From Aquabacter spiritensis (lineage in GTDB: Bacteria; Pseudomonadota; Alphaproteobacteria; Rhizobiales; Xanthobacteraceae): a DNA stretch of 64,000 bases. Shown here piece by piece: positions 42,278 through 51,597 of this stretch (within the stretch, counting starts at the first letter, position 1; every line of letters starts with the position of its first letter). Position numbers and translations under genes: made by a program. The notes under the pieces were generated by a model. It ran no database searches. It saw only the letters and a list, made by a program, of their open reading frames with translations, and was not told the DNA's origin. Location: the NCBI RefSeq assembly GCF_004346185.1, contig NZ_SMAI01000002.1, positions 186,001-250,000 of the forward strand. Direction: 5' to 3'.

Positions 42278-43771
42278 ATGAGCCTCAGGCTTCCGGCTGC
42301 GGACGAGAGCGTGCTCGCGCGGCGGGCGCAGATCATCGCCGACCTCTCGGCCATCGTCCCCGGCGAGGGCGTCATCTCCCGCGAGCGGGAAATGCGGCCG
42401 TACGAATCCGATGGGGTGACGGCCTATAAGCAGATGCCCCTCGTCGTGGTGCTGCCCGAGACCACCGCGCAGGTGTGTCGGATTCTGAAATATTGCCACG
42501 ACACCGGCGTGCGGGTGGTGCCGCGCGGCGCCGGGACGTCTTTGTCCGGCGGCGCGCTGCCGCTCGCCGACGGCGTGCTGCTGGCGATGGGCAAGTTCAA
42601 CCGCATTCTCGACGTCGACTTCGCCAATCGCTGCGTCGTGGTGCAGCCGGGCGTGACCAATCTCGGCATCACCAAGGCGGTCGAGCACGAGGGCTTCTAT
42701 TATGCCCCCGATCCCTCCTCGCAGATCGCCTGCACCATCGGCGGAAATGTCGGGGAGAATTCCGGCGGGGTGCACTGCCTGAAATATGGCCTCACCACCA
42801 ACAATGTGCTCGGGGTCGAACTGGTGCTGATCACCGGCGAGGTGGTGCGGCTCGGCGGCAAGCATCTCGATGCCGGCGGGCTCGACCTGCTGGCGGCCGT
42901 GGTCGGTTCGGAAGGCCTGCTCGGCGTCGTGACCGAGGTGACGGTTCGCATCCTGAAGAAGCCGGACGTGGCGCGCGCCGTCCTCGTCGGCTTTCCGACC
43001 TCGGAGGATGCCGGCGACTGCGTTGCGCGGATCATCGGCGCGGGGATCATTCCCGCCGCCATCGAGATGATGGACCGCGACGCCATCGCCGCCGCCGAGG
43101 CCTTTGTGAATGTCGGCTATCCCCTCGATGTCGAGGCGCTGCTGATCGTCGAGCTGGACGGGCCGGAGGCCGAATGCGTCCATCTGCTCGAAGAGGTCCG
43201 AACCATCGCCGCGGCCTGCCGCGCCAGCACGCTGCGGGTGTCGGCGAGCGAGGAGGAGCGCCTCGGCTTCTGGGCCGGCCGCAAGGCGGCCTTCCCCGCA
43301 GTGGGACGGCTCTCGCCCGATTATCTCTGCATGGACGGCACGATCCCGCGCAAGCAATTGCCGCTGGTGCTCTCGCGCATGCGCGACATGTCCGCCCAGC
43401 ACGGCCTCAGGGTCGCCAACGTATTCCATGCCGGCGACGGCAATCTGCATCCCCTCATTCTCTACGACGCCGCCTTGCCGGGCGAGATGGAGAAGGCGGA
43501 GACCTTCGGCTCCGACATTCTGAGACTCTGTGTCGAGGTCGGCGGGGTGCTCACCGGCGAGCACGGCGTCGGCGTCGAGAAGCGCGATCTCATGCCGACC
43601 ATGTTCAACGAGGTGGACCTCGCCCAGCAGCAGCGCTTGAAATGCGCCTTCGACGATCAGGGCCTGCTCAATCCGGGCAAGGTCTTTCCGGTGCTGCGCC
43701 GCTGCGCCGAACTCGGCCGCATGCATGTCGGCGGCGGCGCGCTGCCGTTTCCCGATCTGCCGCGCTTCTGA
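42278..43771 (+). CDS. glcD: Glycolate oxidase FAD-linked subunit GlcD
   Basis: 497 residues of the FAD-linked oxidase family. The FAD pyrophosphate loop is PRGAGTSLSGGALP, then I-G-G-N-V-G-E-N-S-G-G-V-H-C and Y-G-L-T-T-N-N-V-L-G-V-E. The C-terminal catalytic domain ends H-A-G-D-G-N-L-H-P and T-G-E-H-G-V-G-V-E-K-R. It oxidises glycolate to glyoxylate with GlcE and GlcF, passing electrons to the quinone pool. D-lactate is an alternative substrate in the family, but the glcDEF order and aceB neighbour favour glycolate. Confidence 0.95.
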   Translation: MSLRLPAADESVLARRAQIIADLSAIVPGEGVISREREMRPYESDGVTAYKQMPLVVVLPETTAQVCRILKYCHDTGVRVVPRGAGTSLSGGALPLADGVLLAMGKFNRILDVDFANRCVVVQPGVTNLGITKAVEHEGFYYAPDPSSQIACTIGGNVGENSGGVHCLKYGLTTNNVLGVELVLITGEVVRLGGKHLDAGGLDLLAAVVGSEGLLGVVTEVTVRILKKPDVARAVLVGFPTSEDAGDCVARIIGAGIIPAAIEMMDRDAIAAAEAFVNVGYPLDVEALLIVELDGPEAECVHLLEEVRTIAAACRASTLRVSASEEERLGFWAGRKAAFPAVGRLSPDYLCMDGTIPRKQLPLVLSRMRDMSAQHGLRVANVFHAGDGNLHPLILYDAALPGEMEKAETFGSDILRLCVEVGGVLTGEHGVGVEKRDLMPTMFNEVDLAQQQRLKCAFDDQGLLNPGKVFPVLRRCAELGRMHVGGGALPFPDLPRF

Positions 43772-43779
43772 GGCCCGGA

Positions 43780-44994
43780 ATGTCCATGCCCGAGCTTGCG
43801 CGCATCACCGACGAGACCGAACTGGCCGAGGCCGTGTCCGCCGCCGCCGCCGAGGCTGCGACTCTCGAGATCGTCGCGGGCGGATCGAAGCGGGCTTTGG
43901 GCCGGGCCGGGCAGACCGCGCGCACCCTCGACGTCTCGGGCCTGTCCGGCCTGACGCTTTATGAGCCGGAGGAGCTCGTCCTCTCCGCCAAAGCGGGGAC
44001 GCCGCTCGCCGACATCGAGGATCTTCTGGCGCGGCACCAGCAGATGCTCGCCTTCGAGCCGGTCGATCTCGGGCCCCTGTATGGCGGCCCGAGCGGTGCG
44101 GGAAGCGTCGGCGGAATGTTCGCCTGCAATCTTTCCGGCCCCCGCCGTCTCAGCCATGGCGCGGTGCGCGACCATGCGCTCGGCGCGCGCGCGGTCTCCG
44201 GCCGGGGGGAGCTCTTCAAGTCGGGCGGACGGGTGGTAAAGAATGTCACCGGCTACGACCTGCCGCGTCTGCTCGCCGGGTCGTTCGGCACGCTGGCGGT
44301 GCTCAGCGAGATCACGCTGAAGGTCCTGCCGCGGCCCGCTATGCAGGAGACCCTGCTGGTGTTCGGGCTCGGCCCCGATGCCGCGGCGCGGGCGATGAGC
44401 GCGGCGATGGGCTCCTCGTGCGAGGTGTCCGGCGCCGCCGCGCTGCCGGCATCGATCGTGCGCCGATGCCCGGAGATCCCCGCCGAGGTCTCGGTGGTGG
44501 CGTTCCGGCTGGAAGGGTTCGAGCCCTCGGTGCGGGCGCGGCGCGCCATGCTGATCACGGCGATGAGCTCGTTCGGCGCCGTGGAAGTGCTCGAAGCGGA
44601 CGCCTCCGCCGCGCTCTGGGACATGGTGCGGAACGCGCTGCCGTTCGCCGGCACCGGGATGCGGGCCGTCTGGCGCCTCTCCACGTCACCCATGGCGGGG
44701 CCGGTCTTGGCGGAGGCCATGATGCGGGCGCTGGACGCGGAAGCCTATTGCGACTGGGCCGGCGGGCTCGTCTGGGCGCTGATGCCGGCCGAGGCGGCCG
44801 AGCCGGATGCGGTGCGCGAGATGCTGCGGCCGCATGGCGGGCACGCGACTTTGATCCGCGGCACGCCGGCGGAACGCGCCGGCGCCGTATTCCAGCCTCT
44901 GGAAGGGGCCCTCGACGCGCTCACCCGCCGCGTCAAAGCGGGCTTCGACCCACTTGCGATCCTCAATCCGGGGCGGATGCATGCGGGCATGTGA
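43780..44994 (+). CDS. glcE: Glycolate oxidase subunit GlcE
   Basis: 404 residues. Shorter FAD-binding PCMH domain: V-A-G-G-S-K-R-A-L-G-R, T-L-Y-E-P-E-E-L-V-L-S-A-K-A-G-T-P-L, GGPSGAGSVGGMFACNLSGP-R-R, K-N-V-T-G-Y-D-L-P-R-L. The C-terminus ends in F-D-P-L-A-I-L-N-P-G-R-M. It lies 8 bases after glcD and 65 before glcF. ATG 43780 and ATG 43786 are both possible. GlcE is required with GlcD and GlcF for activity. Confidence 0.94.
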   Translation: MSMPELARITDETELAEAVSAAAAEAATLEIVAGGSKRALGRAGQTARTLDVSGLSGLTLYEPEELVLSAKAGTPLADIEDLLARHQQMLAFEPVDLGPLYGGPSGAGSVGGMFACNLSGPRRLSHGAVRDHALGARAVSGRGELFKSGGRVVKNVTGYDLPRLLAGSFGTLAVLSEITLKVLPRPAMQETLLVFGLGPDAAARAMSAAMGSSCEVSGAAALPASIVRRCPEIPAEVSVVAFRLEGFEPSVRARRAMLITAMSSFGAVEVLEADASAALWDMVRNALPFAGTGMRAVWRLSTSPMAGPVLAEAMMRALDAEAYCDWAGGLVWALMPAEAAEPDAVREMLRPHGGHATLIRGTPAERAGAVFQPLEGALDALTRRVKAGFDPLAILNPGRMHAGM

Positions 44995-45059
44995 CAGACG
45001 CAGGCGCCCGCGTTCAGGGCGGATCGCGGCGGGTCCGGCGGTCGAGGCGAAGGCGTGAC

Positions 45060-46376
45060 ATGAAAACCGAATTCTCCCTCGCGCAGCTCGCCGATCCGCG
45101 CATCCAGGAGGCGGACAAGATCCTCCGCGCCTGCGTGCATTGCGGCTTCTGCACCGCCACCTGCCCGACCTATGTCCTGCTCGGCGACGAGCTCGACAGC
45201 CCGCGCGGGCGCATCTACCTCATCAAGGACATGCTGGAGAATGACCGGCCGGCGACGGAGGACGTGGCGAAGCACATCGACCGCTGCCTCTCCTGCCTCT
45301 CCTGCATGACCACCTGCCCTTCCGGGGTCCATTACATGCACCTCGTCGACCAGGCGCGTGTGCATGTCGAGGAAACCTATCGCCGGCCCCCGATGGAGCG
45401 CCTGAATCGCGCGCTCCTGGCCGCGATCCTGCCCTATCGCGAGCGGTTCCGGCTGGCCTTGTTCGGCGCTGTGCTGGCGAAGCCGCTCGCGCCGCTCTTC
45501 GCGCTCGCCAAGCCGTTGCGTCCGCTCGCGGCGATGCTGCGGCTTGCGCGCATGCCGCACGGGCGGAGCGCGAGCGAGGCGCCGGGGGTGCGCCCCGCCG
45601 CCGGGCCGCGCCGGGCGCGGGTCGCGCTGCTGGGCGGCTGCGCCCAGCCGGCGCTGCGGCCGGAGATCGACGAAGCCGCGATGCGCCTGCTGCATCGGCT
45701 CGACGTCGAGGTGGTGCGGGTGGCGGGCGAGGGCTGCTGCGGCTCTCTCGTCCACCATATGGGCCGGGAGGCGCAGGCGAGCGCCTTGGCCAAGGCCAAT
45801 ATCGATGCCTGGATCCGCGAGATGGACGGCGAGGGGCTCGACGCCATTTTGGTCACCGTCTCGGGCTGCGGGACCTCCATCAAGGATTACGGCCACGGCT
45901 TTCGCCTCGATCCGGCCTATGCCGAGAAGGCGGCGCGGGTCTCCGCGATCGCCAAGGACGTCACCGAATTCCTGGCGACGCTCGGCTTGCCGCCTGTGGA
46001 GGTGCCGATGGGGCGCAAGGTCGCCTATCACGCCGCCTGCTCGCTCCAGCACGGCCAGAAGATCAAGGCGCCGCCGGTCGCGCTCCTGAAGGCGGCCGGC
46101 TTCGAGGTGGTCGAGCCGTTCGAAAGCCATCTATGCTGCGGCTCGGCCGGCACCTACAATATGCTTCAGAGCGAGATCGCCCGGCGCCTGCGCGACCGAA
46201 AGGTCGGCCATCTGGAGGCCCTGGCGCCGCAGATCATCGCCACCGGAAACATCGGCTGCATCACCCAGATCGGCAGCGGCACAGATCTGCCGGTCGTGCA
46301 CACGGTGGAATTGCTGGACTGGGCGACGGGCGGGCCGATTCCCGGCCCGGTTGCCGCGCGGCAGCAGGCGGCGTGA
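45060..46376 (+). CDS. glcF: Glycolate oxidase iron-sulfur subunit GlcF
   Basis: 438 residues. Two 4Fe-4S ferredoxin motifs (C-V-H-C-G-F-C-T-A-T-C-P and C-L-S-C-L-S-C-M-T-T-C-P) precede two CCG domains (G-C-C-G-S-L-V-H-H-M-G and L-C-C-G-S-A-G-T-Y-N) that bind a further cluster. It carries electrons from GlcDE to the membrane quinone pool. It is the third gene of the glc set. Confidence 0.96.
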   Translation: MKTEFSLAQLADPRIQEADKILRACVHCGFCTATCPTYVLLGDELDSPRGRIYLIKDMLENDRPATEDVAKHIDRCLSCLSCMTTCPSGVHYMHLVDQARVHVEETYRRPPMERLNRALLAAILPYRERFRLALFGAVLAKPLAPLFALAKPLRPLAAMLRLARMPHGRSASEAPGVRPAAGPRRARVALLGGCAQPALRPEIDEAAMRLLHRLDVEVVRVAGEGCCGSLVHHMGREAQASALAKANIDAWIREMDGEGLDAILVTVSGCGTSIKDYGHGFRLDPAYAEKAARVSAIAKDVTEFLATLGLPPVEVPMGRKVAYHAACSLQHGQKIKAPPVALLKAAGFEVVEPFESHLCCGSAGTYNMLQSEIARRLRDRKVGHLEALAPQIIATGNIGCITQIGSGTDLPVVHTVELLDWATGGPIPGPVAARQQAA

Positions 46377-46486
46377 GGCGGCTCTTTCGCTGCGGACGAA
46401 GCTTTGTTGCCCGAAGCTGATATAAACCCTACGGCATGCCTTGGGCTAACACGGGGCGCCCGCCGCAATCGGTCACGGAACCGCCC

Positions 46487-47125
46487 ATGCCTCGTCCGTT
46501 CGACCTCACCCTCTATCTCGTCACCGACCCGCTGCAGACGGCGGCACGGGGTTTGTTGCGGACGGTCGAGGAAGCCGTCGCTGGGGGTGTCACCCTGGTC
46601 CAGCTCCGCGATCCGCACGCCAAGGGGCGTGACCTCGCCGAACAGGCGCGCGGCCTCGTCGCGCTGCTGCGGCCGCGCGGCATTCCCCTGATCGTCAATG
46701 ACCGGATCGACGTCGCGCTCGCCGCCGATGCCGACGGCGTGCATCTCGGGCAGGACGACCTCGCGCCCGCCGATGCGCGGGCGATGCTGGGGCCGGAGCG
46801 CATCGTCGGCCTGTCCGTCGGAACGCTCGACGAACTCGCCGCCTCCGACCTCGCCGCGGTGGATTATGTCGGAACCGGCCCGGTGCGGGCGACCGGCACC
46901 AAGACCGACGCCGGAGCGGCCATCGGCGTGGCGGGCTTCGCCGCTCTGCGGCCGCACCTCCCGGTTCCGGTGGTCGGCATCGGCGGCATCGATCTCTCCC
47001 TCGCCGCGGCCGTGATCCGGTCCGGCGCCGACGGCATCGCGGTGGTTTCCGCGATCTGCGCCGCGCCCGATGCCCGAACGGCGGCGCGGCGCCTGCGGGA
47101 GGAGATCGCCGCCGCCCGGATTTAG
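46487..47125 (+). CDS. thiE: Thiamine phosphate synthase family protein
   Basis: 212 residues with a TIM-barrel ThiE fold: TLVQLRDP, L-I-V-N-D-R-I-D-V-A-L-A, ADGVHLGQDDL, Y-V-G-T-G-P-V, and V-G-I-G-G-I. ThiE joins the pyrimidine and thiazole phosphates of thiamine. The consensus Lys of L-R-D-K is Pro here, a change I remember in some alphaproteobacterial members, so catalysis is likely but unproven. I chose ATG 46487, with GGAAC 6-10 nt upstream; ATG 46436 would add 17 residues. It lies between glcF and aceB. No THI-box riboswitch is visible in the 110 bases upstream. Confidence 0.88.
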   Translation: MPRPFDLTLYLVTDPLQTAARGLLRTVEEAVAGGVTLVQLRDPHAKGRDLAEQARGLVALLRPRGIPLIVNDRIDVALAADADGVHLGQDDLAPADARAMLGPERIVGLSVGTLDELAASDLAAVDYVGTGPVRATGTKTDAGAAIGVAGFAALRPHLPVPVVGIGGIDLSLAAAVIRSGADGIAVVSAICAAPDARTAARRLREEIAAARI

Positions 47126-47197
47126 CCGAAGCGCCGCCGCAGGCGGCCTCGGCCTTCGCTTCGCCTCATCGTCAGTTCAGCCAAGGAGACCGGCATC

Positions 47198-48796
47198 ATG
47201 TCGACGCTCGCCACCCCGGAAGGGGTCGTCATCAAGGGGCCGCTCGGCCCGCGCTACGACGAAATCCTCACCCTCGACGCCCTCGCCTTCGTCGCCGAGC
47301 TGCATCGCGCGTTCGATGCGACGCGCAAGCGGCTGCTCGAGGCGCGCGCCGCCCGGCAGGCGCGCTTCGATGCCGGCGAACTGCCCGATTTTCTGCCCGA
47401 GACGCTGGCGGTGCGCGAAGCGGACTGGACCATCGCGCCGCTGCCGCAGGATCTGCTCGACCGGCGGGTCGAGATCACCGGGCCGGTGGACCGGAAGATG
47501 ATCGTCAATGCGCTGAATTCCGGCGCCAAGGTCTTCATGGCGGATTTCGAGGACGCCTCGTCTCCGCTCTGGGCGAACATGATCGAGGGCCAGCTCAATC
47601 TGAAGGACCGCTGGGCCGGCAGCATCGACTTCCACGACCCGTCCAACGGCAAGGATTACAAGCTCGGCGACACGCCCGCGGTGCTGATCATCCGGCCGCG
47701 CGGCTGGCATCTGCCTGAGGCGCATGTCGAAGTGGACGGCGCGCCGGTCGCGGGGGCGCTGTTCGATTTCGGCCTCTATGCCTATCACAACGCCAATCTG
47801 GCCTTGGAGAAGGGGTCCGGCCCCTATTTCTACCTCCCCAAGACCGAAAGCCACCAGGAAGCGCGCCTCTGGAACGAGGTGTTCGTGCTGGCGGAGACCC
47901 GGCTCGGCCTGCCGGCGAGCAGCATCAAGGCGACGGTCCTGATCGAGACGCTGCCGGCCGTCTTCGAGATGGACGAGATCCTCTACGAATTGCGCGACCA
48001 TGTGGCCGGGCTCAATATCGGTCGTTGGGACTATATTTTCTCCTTCATCAAGCGGCTCGGCAAGAACGCCCGCTTCCTCACGCCGGACCGCGCCCGCATG
48101 GTCATGAGCGAGGCCTTCCTGAAGGCCTATGGCGCGCTCCTGGTGAAGACCTGCCACCGGCGCGGGGCGTTCGCCATGGGCGGCATGGCGGCGCAGATCC
48201 CGGTGAAGGGCGACAAGGCGGCCAACGATGCCGCCTTCGCCAAGGTGCGTGCCGACAAGGAGCGCGAGGCCGGCGACGGCTGCGACGGGACCTGGGTGGC
48301 GCATCCCGACCTTGTCCCGGTCGCCAGGGAGGTGTTCGACCGCCTCATGCCCAGCCCCAACCAGCGCGACCGCATGCGCGACGACGTGAAGGTGACGCGC
48401 GACGACCTTCTGGTCGTGCATCAGGGCGCGCGTACCGAGGCCGGGGTGCGGGAGAATATCCGCGTCGGGGTGCAATATATCGAGGCATGGCTGCGCGGCC
48501 GCGGCGCCGTGCCGCTCTATAACCTGATGGAGGATGCCGCCACCGCCGAGATCAGCCGGGCCCAGCTCTGGCAGTGGATCCATCTCGGCGCCGAACTGGA
48601 GGATGGCCGCACCATGACGGCGGCGTTGTTCAGCGACCTGCTCGACGACGAGATGGCGAAGCTGCGGGACACGCTGGGGCCGACGGTGTTCGGTGCCGGG
48701 CGCTTTCCGGAAGCCATCAGGCTGTTCTCCGACATGACTTTGGCCAAGGATTTCGCGGAGTTCCTGACCCTTCCGGCGTACGAACTCGTGGCCTGA
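47198..48796 (+). CDS. aceB: Malate synthase A
   Basis: 532 residues, matching the A-type enzyme (E. coli AceB is similar in length), not the longer GlcB type. The family signature L-R-D-H-V-A-G-L-N-I-G-R-W-D-Y-I-F is present, as are A-D-F-E-D-A-S-S-P-L and L-P-K-T-E-S-H. It condenses glyoxylate with acetyl-CoA to malate in the cytoplasm. Being 72 bases after thiE and following glcDEF, it would consume the glyoxylate made by glycolate oxidase. Confidence 0.97.
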   Translation: MSTLATPEGVVIKGPLGPRYDEILTLDALAFVAELHRAFDATRKRLLEARAARQARFDAGELPDFLPETLAVREADWTIAPLPQDLLDRRVEITGPVDRKMIVNALNSGAKVFMADFEDASSPLWANMIEGQLNLKDRWAGSIDFHDPSNGKDYKLGDTPAVLIIRPRGWHLPEAHVEVDGAPVAGALFDFGLYAYHNANLALEKGSGPYFYLPKTESHQEARLWNEVFVLAETRLGLPASSIKATVLIETLPAVFEMDEILYELRDHVAGLNIGRWDYIFSFIKRLGKNARFLTPDRARMVMSEAFLKAYGALLVKTCHRRGAFAMGGMAAQIPVKGDKAANDAAFAKVRADKEREAGDGCDGTWVAHPDLVPVAREVFDRLMPSPNQRDRMRDDVKVTRDDLLVVHQGARTEAGVRENIRVGVQYIEAWLRGRGAVPLYNLMEDAATAEISRAQLWQWIHLGAELEDGRTMTAALFSDLLDDEMAKLRDTLGPTVFGAGRFPEAIRLFSDMTLAKDFAEFLTLPAYELVA

Positions 48797-48814
48797 GGGC
48801 ACGGCCAGCCATTT

Positions 48815-48841
48815 CCCCGGCCCCTTTGAAGAGGGTCGGGG
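48815..48841 (+). terminator. Terminator-like hairpin after aceB
   Basis: CCCCGGCCC pairs with GGGTCGGGG (9 bp, one G-U) around a 9-nt loop, 19 bases past the aceB stop. No T-run follows directly; an A/T-rich stretch begins about 25 bases later. Confidence 0.45.
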
Positions 48842-48951
48842 GAGTGGCGTAATGCCGTAACGTAAACTTTAATAAAATTTCATCTGCCCGCCCCTTTTTG
48901 CGCCGCACGGTCATGCTCATATGCCTCCGCGTCACGAGACCGGAGACGGAA

Positions 48952-49695
48952 ATGACCCCCGAAGAGCGTGCCCTCATCGACGGCCTGTTCGACCGCATGC
49001 GCGGCGCAGCCAGCCAGCCCCGCGACGCCGACGCCGAGGCGCTGATCGCGCGCCGGGTGGCGGAGATGCCGTTCGCACCCTATGCGCTGTCGCAGACGGT
49101 CCTGGTGCAGGAGCATGCCTTGAAGCAGGCCGCTGCCCGCATCGAGGAACTGGAAGACCAGGCGCGCCAGCAGGCCGCGCCGCAGCCGCAGAGCGGCGGC
49201 TTTCTGGGCGGCCTGTTCGGCGGCGGGCGCGGGACCTCGGTTCCCACCTCCGGCAGCCGCGGCACCGGGATGGCGCTGCCGGCGCAATCCGGGCAGCAAG
49301 GTTACGGGCAGCAGGGCTATGGCCAGCAGCCGAATTATCCGCAGGGCGCGCCCGGCGCGAGCCCGTGGGGCGGCCAGCAGCGGAGTGGCGGCTTCGGCGG
49401 CGGCGGCTTCCTGCAAGGCGCGATGGCGACTGCGGCCGGCGTCGCGGGCGGCATGCTGCTCGCGGACGGGATCCGCAACCTGATGTCCGGCGGGGAAGGC
49501 CCGGTCGCGCAGGCGGCCGCTGCCGAACTGCCGGCGGTCGAGACACCGGTCGCCGATACCGGCGATCTCGGCTCCCAGGCGCAGGACGCGCTCGGCGGCG
49601 GTGCCGACCAATGGGGCGCCGCGCCGCAGGATGCCAGCTTCGACGACGGCGATTCCGGCTGGGACAGCGGCGGCGACGATTCCAGCTGGGCCTGA
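48952..49695 (+). CDS. DUF2076 domain protein
   Basis: 247 residues. The N-terminal segment M-T-P-E-E-R-A-L-I-D-G-L-F-D-R-M, a coiled-coil-like helix (EHALKQAAARIEELEDQARQ), a Gly/Gln-rich low-complexity middle (G-Y-G-Q-Q repeats), a hydrophobic ATAAGVAGGMLLADGI segment, and an acidic D-D-G-D-S-G-W-D-S tail match DUF2076, a family found near periplasmic ligand-binding or membrane proteins. The function is unknown. ATG 48952 has GGAGACGGA upstream. Confidence 0.85.
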   Translation: MTPEERALIDGLFDRMRGAASQPRDADAEALIARRVAEMPFAPYALSQTVLVQEHALKQAAARIEELEDQARQQAAPQPQSGGFLGGLFGGGRGTSVPTSGSRGTGMALPAQSGQQGYGQQGYGQQPNYPQGAPGASPWGGQQRSGGFGGGGFLQGAMATAAGVAGGMLLADGIRNLMSGGEGPVAQAAAAELPAVETPVADTGDLGSQAQDALGGGADQWGAAPQDASFDDGDSGWDSGGDDSSWA

Positions 49696-49738
49696 ACCCG
49701 TCGCGCGTGCCGAATTCGGTGCGCGCGCCCGGTAGGTC

Positions 49739-50509
49739 TCAATCCGACAGGCAGGCGCGGGCCTCCATCCGATAGGTTCGCGCCGCGCCGAGCATGTGCG
49801 CCTGAAACGCACCCGCGAACAGACCGGACAGCGCCGGGTGGCGCACGTTCAGGCCTCCGGCATAGGCGCCGAGCGCCGGCAGAACCATCCGCCGCTCATC
49901 GGTCGCGAAGCATTTCCGGCGGATCGAGCGGCCGCGCACCACCAGTCGCGCGGATGGATGCAGATGTCCGGCGACTTCGCCGGCCTGGGCTGTGCGGCTG
50001 GGCTCGTGGCGGAAGGTGAGGGCACCAATGGTGACCTCCCGCGCCCATTCTCCCCCGAGCAGGGGCGCGGGATCGGGATCGTGATTGCCGGCGATCCAGA
50101 TGAAGGTCCGACTCGCCTGAATTGTACGGAGCCGGGCGAAGGCCGATGGCTGGAGGCGCTCGGCCCCGGTCCGGTCATGCAGACTGTCGCCCAGTGCGAT
50201 CACGATGCGCGGACGCCACCGGGCGATCACCTGCTCGGCGCGCGCCAACGTGTCCTCGGTGTCGTAGGGCGGCAGCATCTGCCCCCGGCGCGCGAAGGAC
50301 GATCCCTTTTCGAGATGCAGGTCCGACATCGCGACCAAATGCTCCGCCGGCCACACCAGGGCGCCCAACGGATCGAGAAGGATCTCGGCGCCGTTCAGCG
50401 GGATGGCGGGGGGCGGGGTCGAATCGGCGGCGGCGCGCATGCCGGGATATTGCCGGATGCGCGCCGATCGGCAAGCGGGCCCGGCGGCGTCCCGCTCTGC
50501 CGCGCTCAT
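49739..50509 (-). CDS. pdeM: Ligase-associated DNA damage response endonuclease PdeM
   Basis: 256 residues. Calcineurin-like phosphoesterase motifs in order: S-D-L-H-L-E-K-G-S-S-F, G-D-S-L-H-D, G-N-H-D-P-D-P, and G-H-L-H-P. The long S-F-A-R-R-G-Q-M-L-P-P-Y-D-T insert and L-P-A-L-G-A-Y-A-G-G-L-N-V are PdeM hallmarks. It normally sits beside the Lhr-like helicase, an exonuclease and an ATP-dependent ligase; here only the helicase exists in the window, 26 kb away. ATG 50509 overlaps the stop of the upstream oxidoreductase as ATGA, supporting that start; ATG 50440 is the shorter alternative. Confidence 0.9.
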   Translation of the reverse strand: MSAAERDAAGPACRSARIRQYPGMRAAADSTPPPAIPLNGAEILLDPLGALVWPAEHLVAMSDLHLEKGSSFARRGQMLPPYDTEDTLARAEQVIARWRPRIVIALGDSLHDRTGAERLQPSAFARLRTIQASRTFIWIAGNHDPDPAPLLGGEWAREVTIGALTFRHEPSRTAQAGEVAGHLHPSARLVVRGRSIRRKCFATDERRMVLPALGAYAGGLNVRHPALSGLFAGAFQAHMLGAARTYRMEARACLSD

Positions 50510-51597
50510 TTGAACAATTGGCGCAGTCCCGACGGCTGGCAGCGCAGATATTGGTCAGCGGCATGGACCGAGGCGCCGAGTGCGGCCGCCGCATGCCAAG
50601 GCCAGCGCGGATCGTAGAGAATGCCGCGGGCGAGAGCGATCGCGTCCGCCTTGCCGGAGGTGAGAATCTCCTCGGCATGGGCCGGATCGGTGATGAGGCC
50701 GACCGCCAAAGTCGGCAGCCCGGTCTCCTGCCGGATGCGGTCCGCGAACGGCACCTGATAGCCGGCCGAGACGGCGATCTGCTGCGCCGGCGAGAGGCCG
50801 CCGGATGAGACGTGAATCACATCGAGCCCGCGCGCCTGGAGCGCCTTGGCATAGACGATGCACTCCTCGACATCCCAGCCGCCCTCGACCCAGTCGGTCG
50901 CCGAGACACGGACGAAGACCGGCTTGTCGTCCGGCACCGCGGCGCGCACCGCATCGAATACTTCGAGCGGAAAGCGCATCCGGTTTTCCAGCGACCCGCC
51001 ATAGGCGTCGGTTCGGGCATTGGAGAGCGGGGACAGGAACTGATGCAAAAGGTAACCATGGGCGGAATGGATCTCCACCATGTCGAAGCCGATGCGCATG
51101 GCGCGCTCGGTCGTCGCGACGAAGCCCGCTTTAACGCGCGCGAGGCCGTCTGCATCGAGCGCGATCGGGGCGACGTCGGCATTGCGGAACGGCAGGGCCG
51201 ACGGCGCGACCGGAACCCAGCCGCCGTCCGCCTCGGCCACCTGCCCGCCGCCCTTCCAGGGCGCATAGGTCGACGCTTTGCGGCCGGCATGGCCGATCTG
51301 GACGCCGATCGGCATCGGCGACCAGGCGCGGACCCGGGCGATCACCTCGGCGAGGGCGGCCTCGTTCTCGTCCGACCACAGGCCGAGATCCTCGGGGGAG
51401 ATGCGCCCCTCCGGCTCTACCGAGGTGGCTTCCAGGATCAGCAGGCCGGCGCCGGACTGCGAGAGCGTGCCGAGATGGATGAGGTGCCAGTCGCTCGCGG
51501 TGCCGTCCTTGGCGGAATATTGGCACATTGGCGCGATGACGATGCGGTTCGCGAGGGTGAGCGACCGCAGGGACCAGGGCGTGAACAAAGCGGACAT
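50506..51597 (-). CDS. NADH:flavin oxidoreductase (OYE/YqjM family)
   Basis: 363 residues, an FMN TIM barrel of the YqjM-like class. Key residues: Cys in A-P-M-C-Q-Y-S (the YqjM Cys26 site), Q-I-G-H-A-G-R-K, H-S-A-H-G-Y-L-L-H-Q-F-L-S-P, T-D-A-Y-G-G-S-L-E-N-R, and G-L-I-T-D-P-A-H-A-E-E. It likely reduces activated C=C bonds of enones or nitro compounds. ATG 51597. Its gene overlaps pdeM by 4 bases, so both are probably translated from one mRNA. Confidence 0.95.
   Translation of the reverse strand: MSALFTPWSLRSLTLANRIVIAPMCQYSAKDGTASDWHLIHLGTLSQSGAGLLILEATSVEPEGRISPEDLGLWSDENEAALAEVIARVRAWSPMPIGVQIGHAGRKASTYAPWKGGGQVAEADGGWVPVAPSALPFRNADVAPIALDADGLARVKAGFVATTERAMRIGFDMVEIHSAHGYLLHQFLSPLSNARTDAYGGSLENRMRFPLEVFDAVRAAVPDDKPVFVRVSATDWVEGGWDVEECIVYAKALQARGLDVIHVSSGGLSPAQQIAVSAGYQVPFADRIRQETGLPTLAVGLITDPAHAEEILTSGKADAIALARGILYDPRWPWHAAAALGASVHAADQYLRCQPSGLRQLFK

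Noticed and set aside
42278-46376. D-lactate dehydrogenase complex
   Set aside because: FAD subunit plus truncated FAD subunit plus two-cluster CCG protein in that order is GlcDEF, and malate synthase downstream supports glycolate.
46377-46486. TPP riboswitch before thiE
   Set aside because: No CUGAGA-type THI box or matching stems are visible in the gap after glcF.
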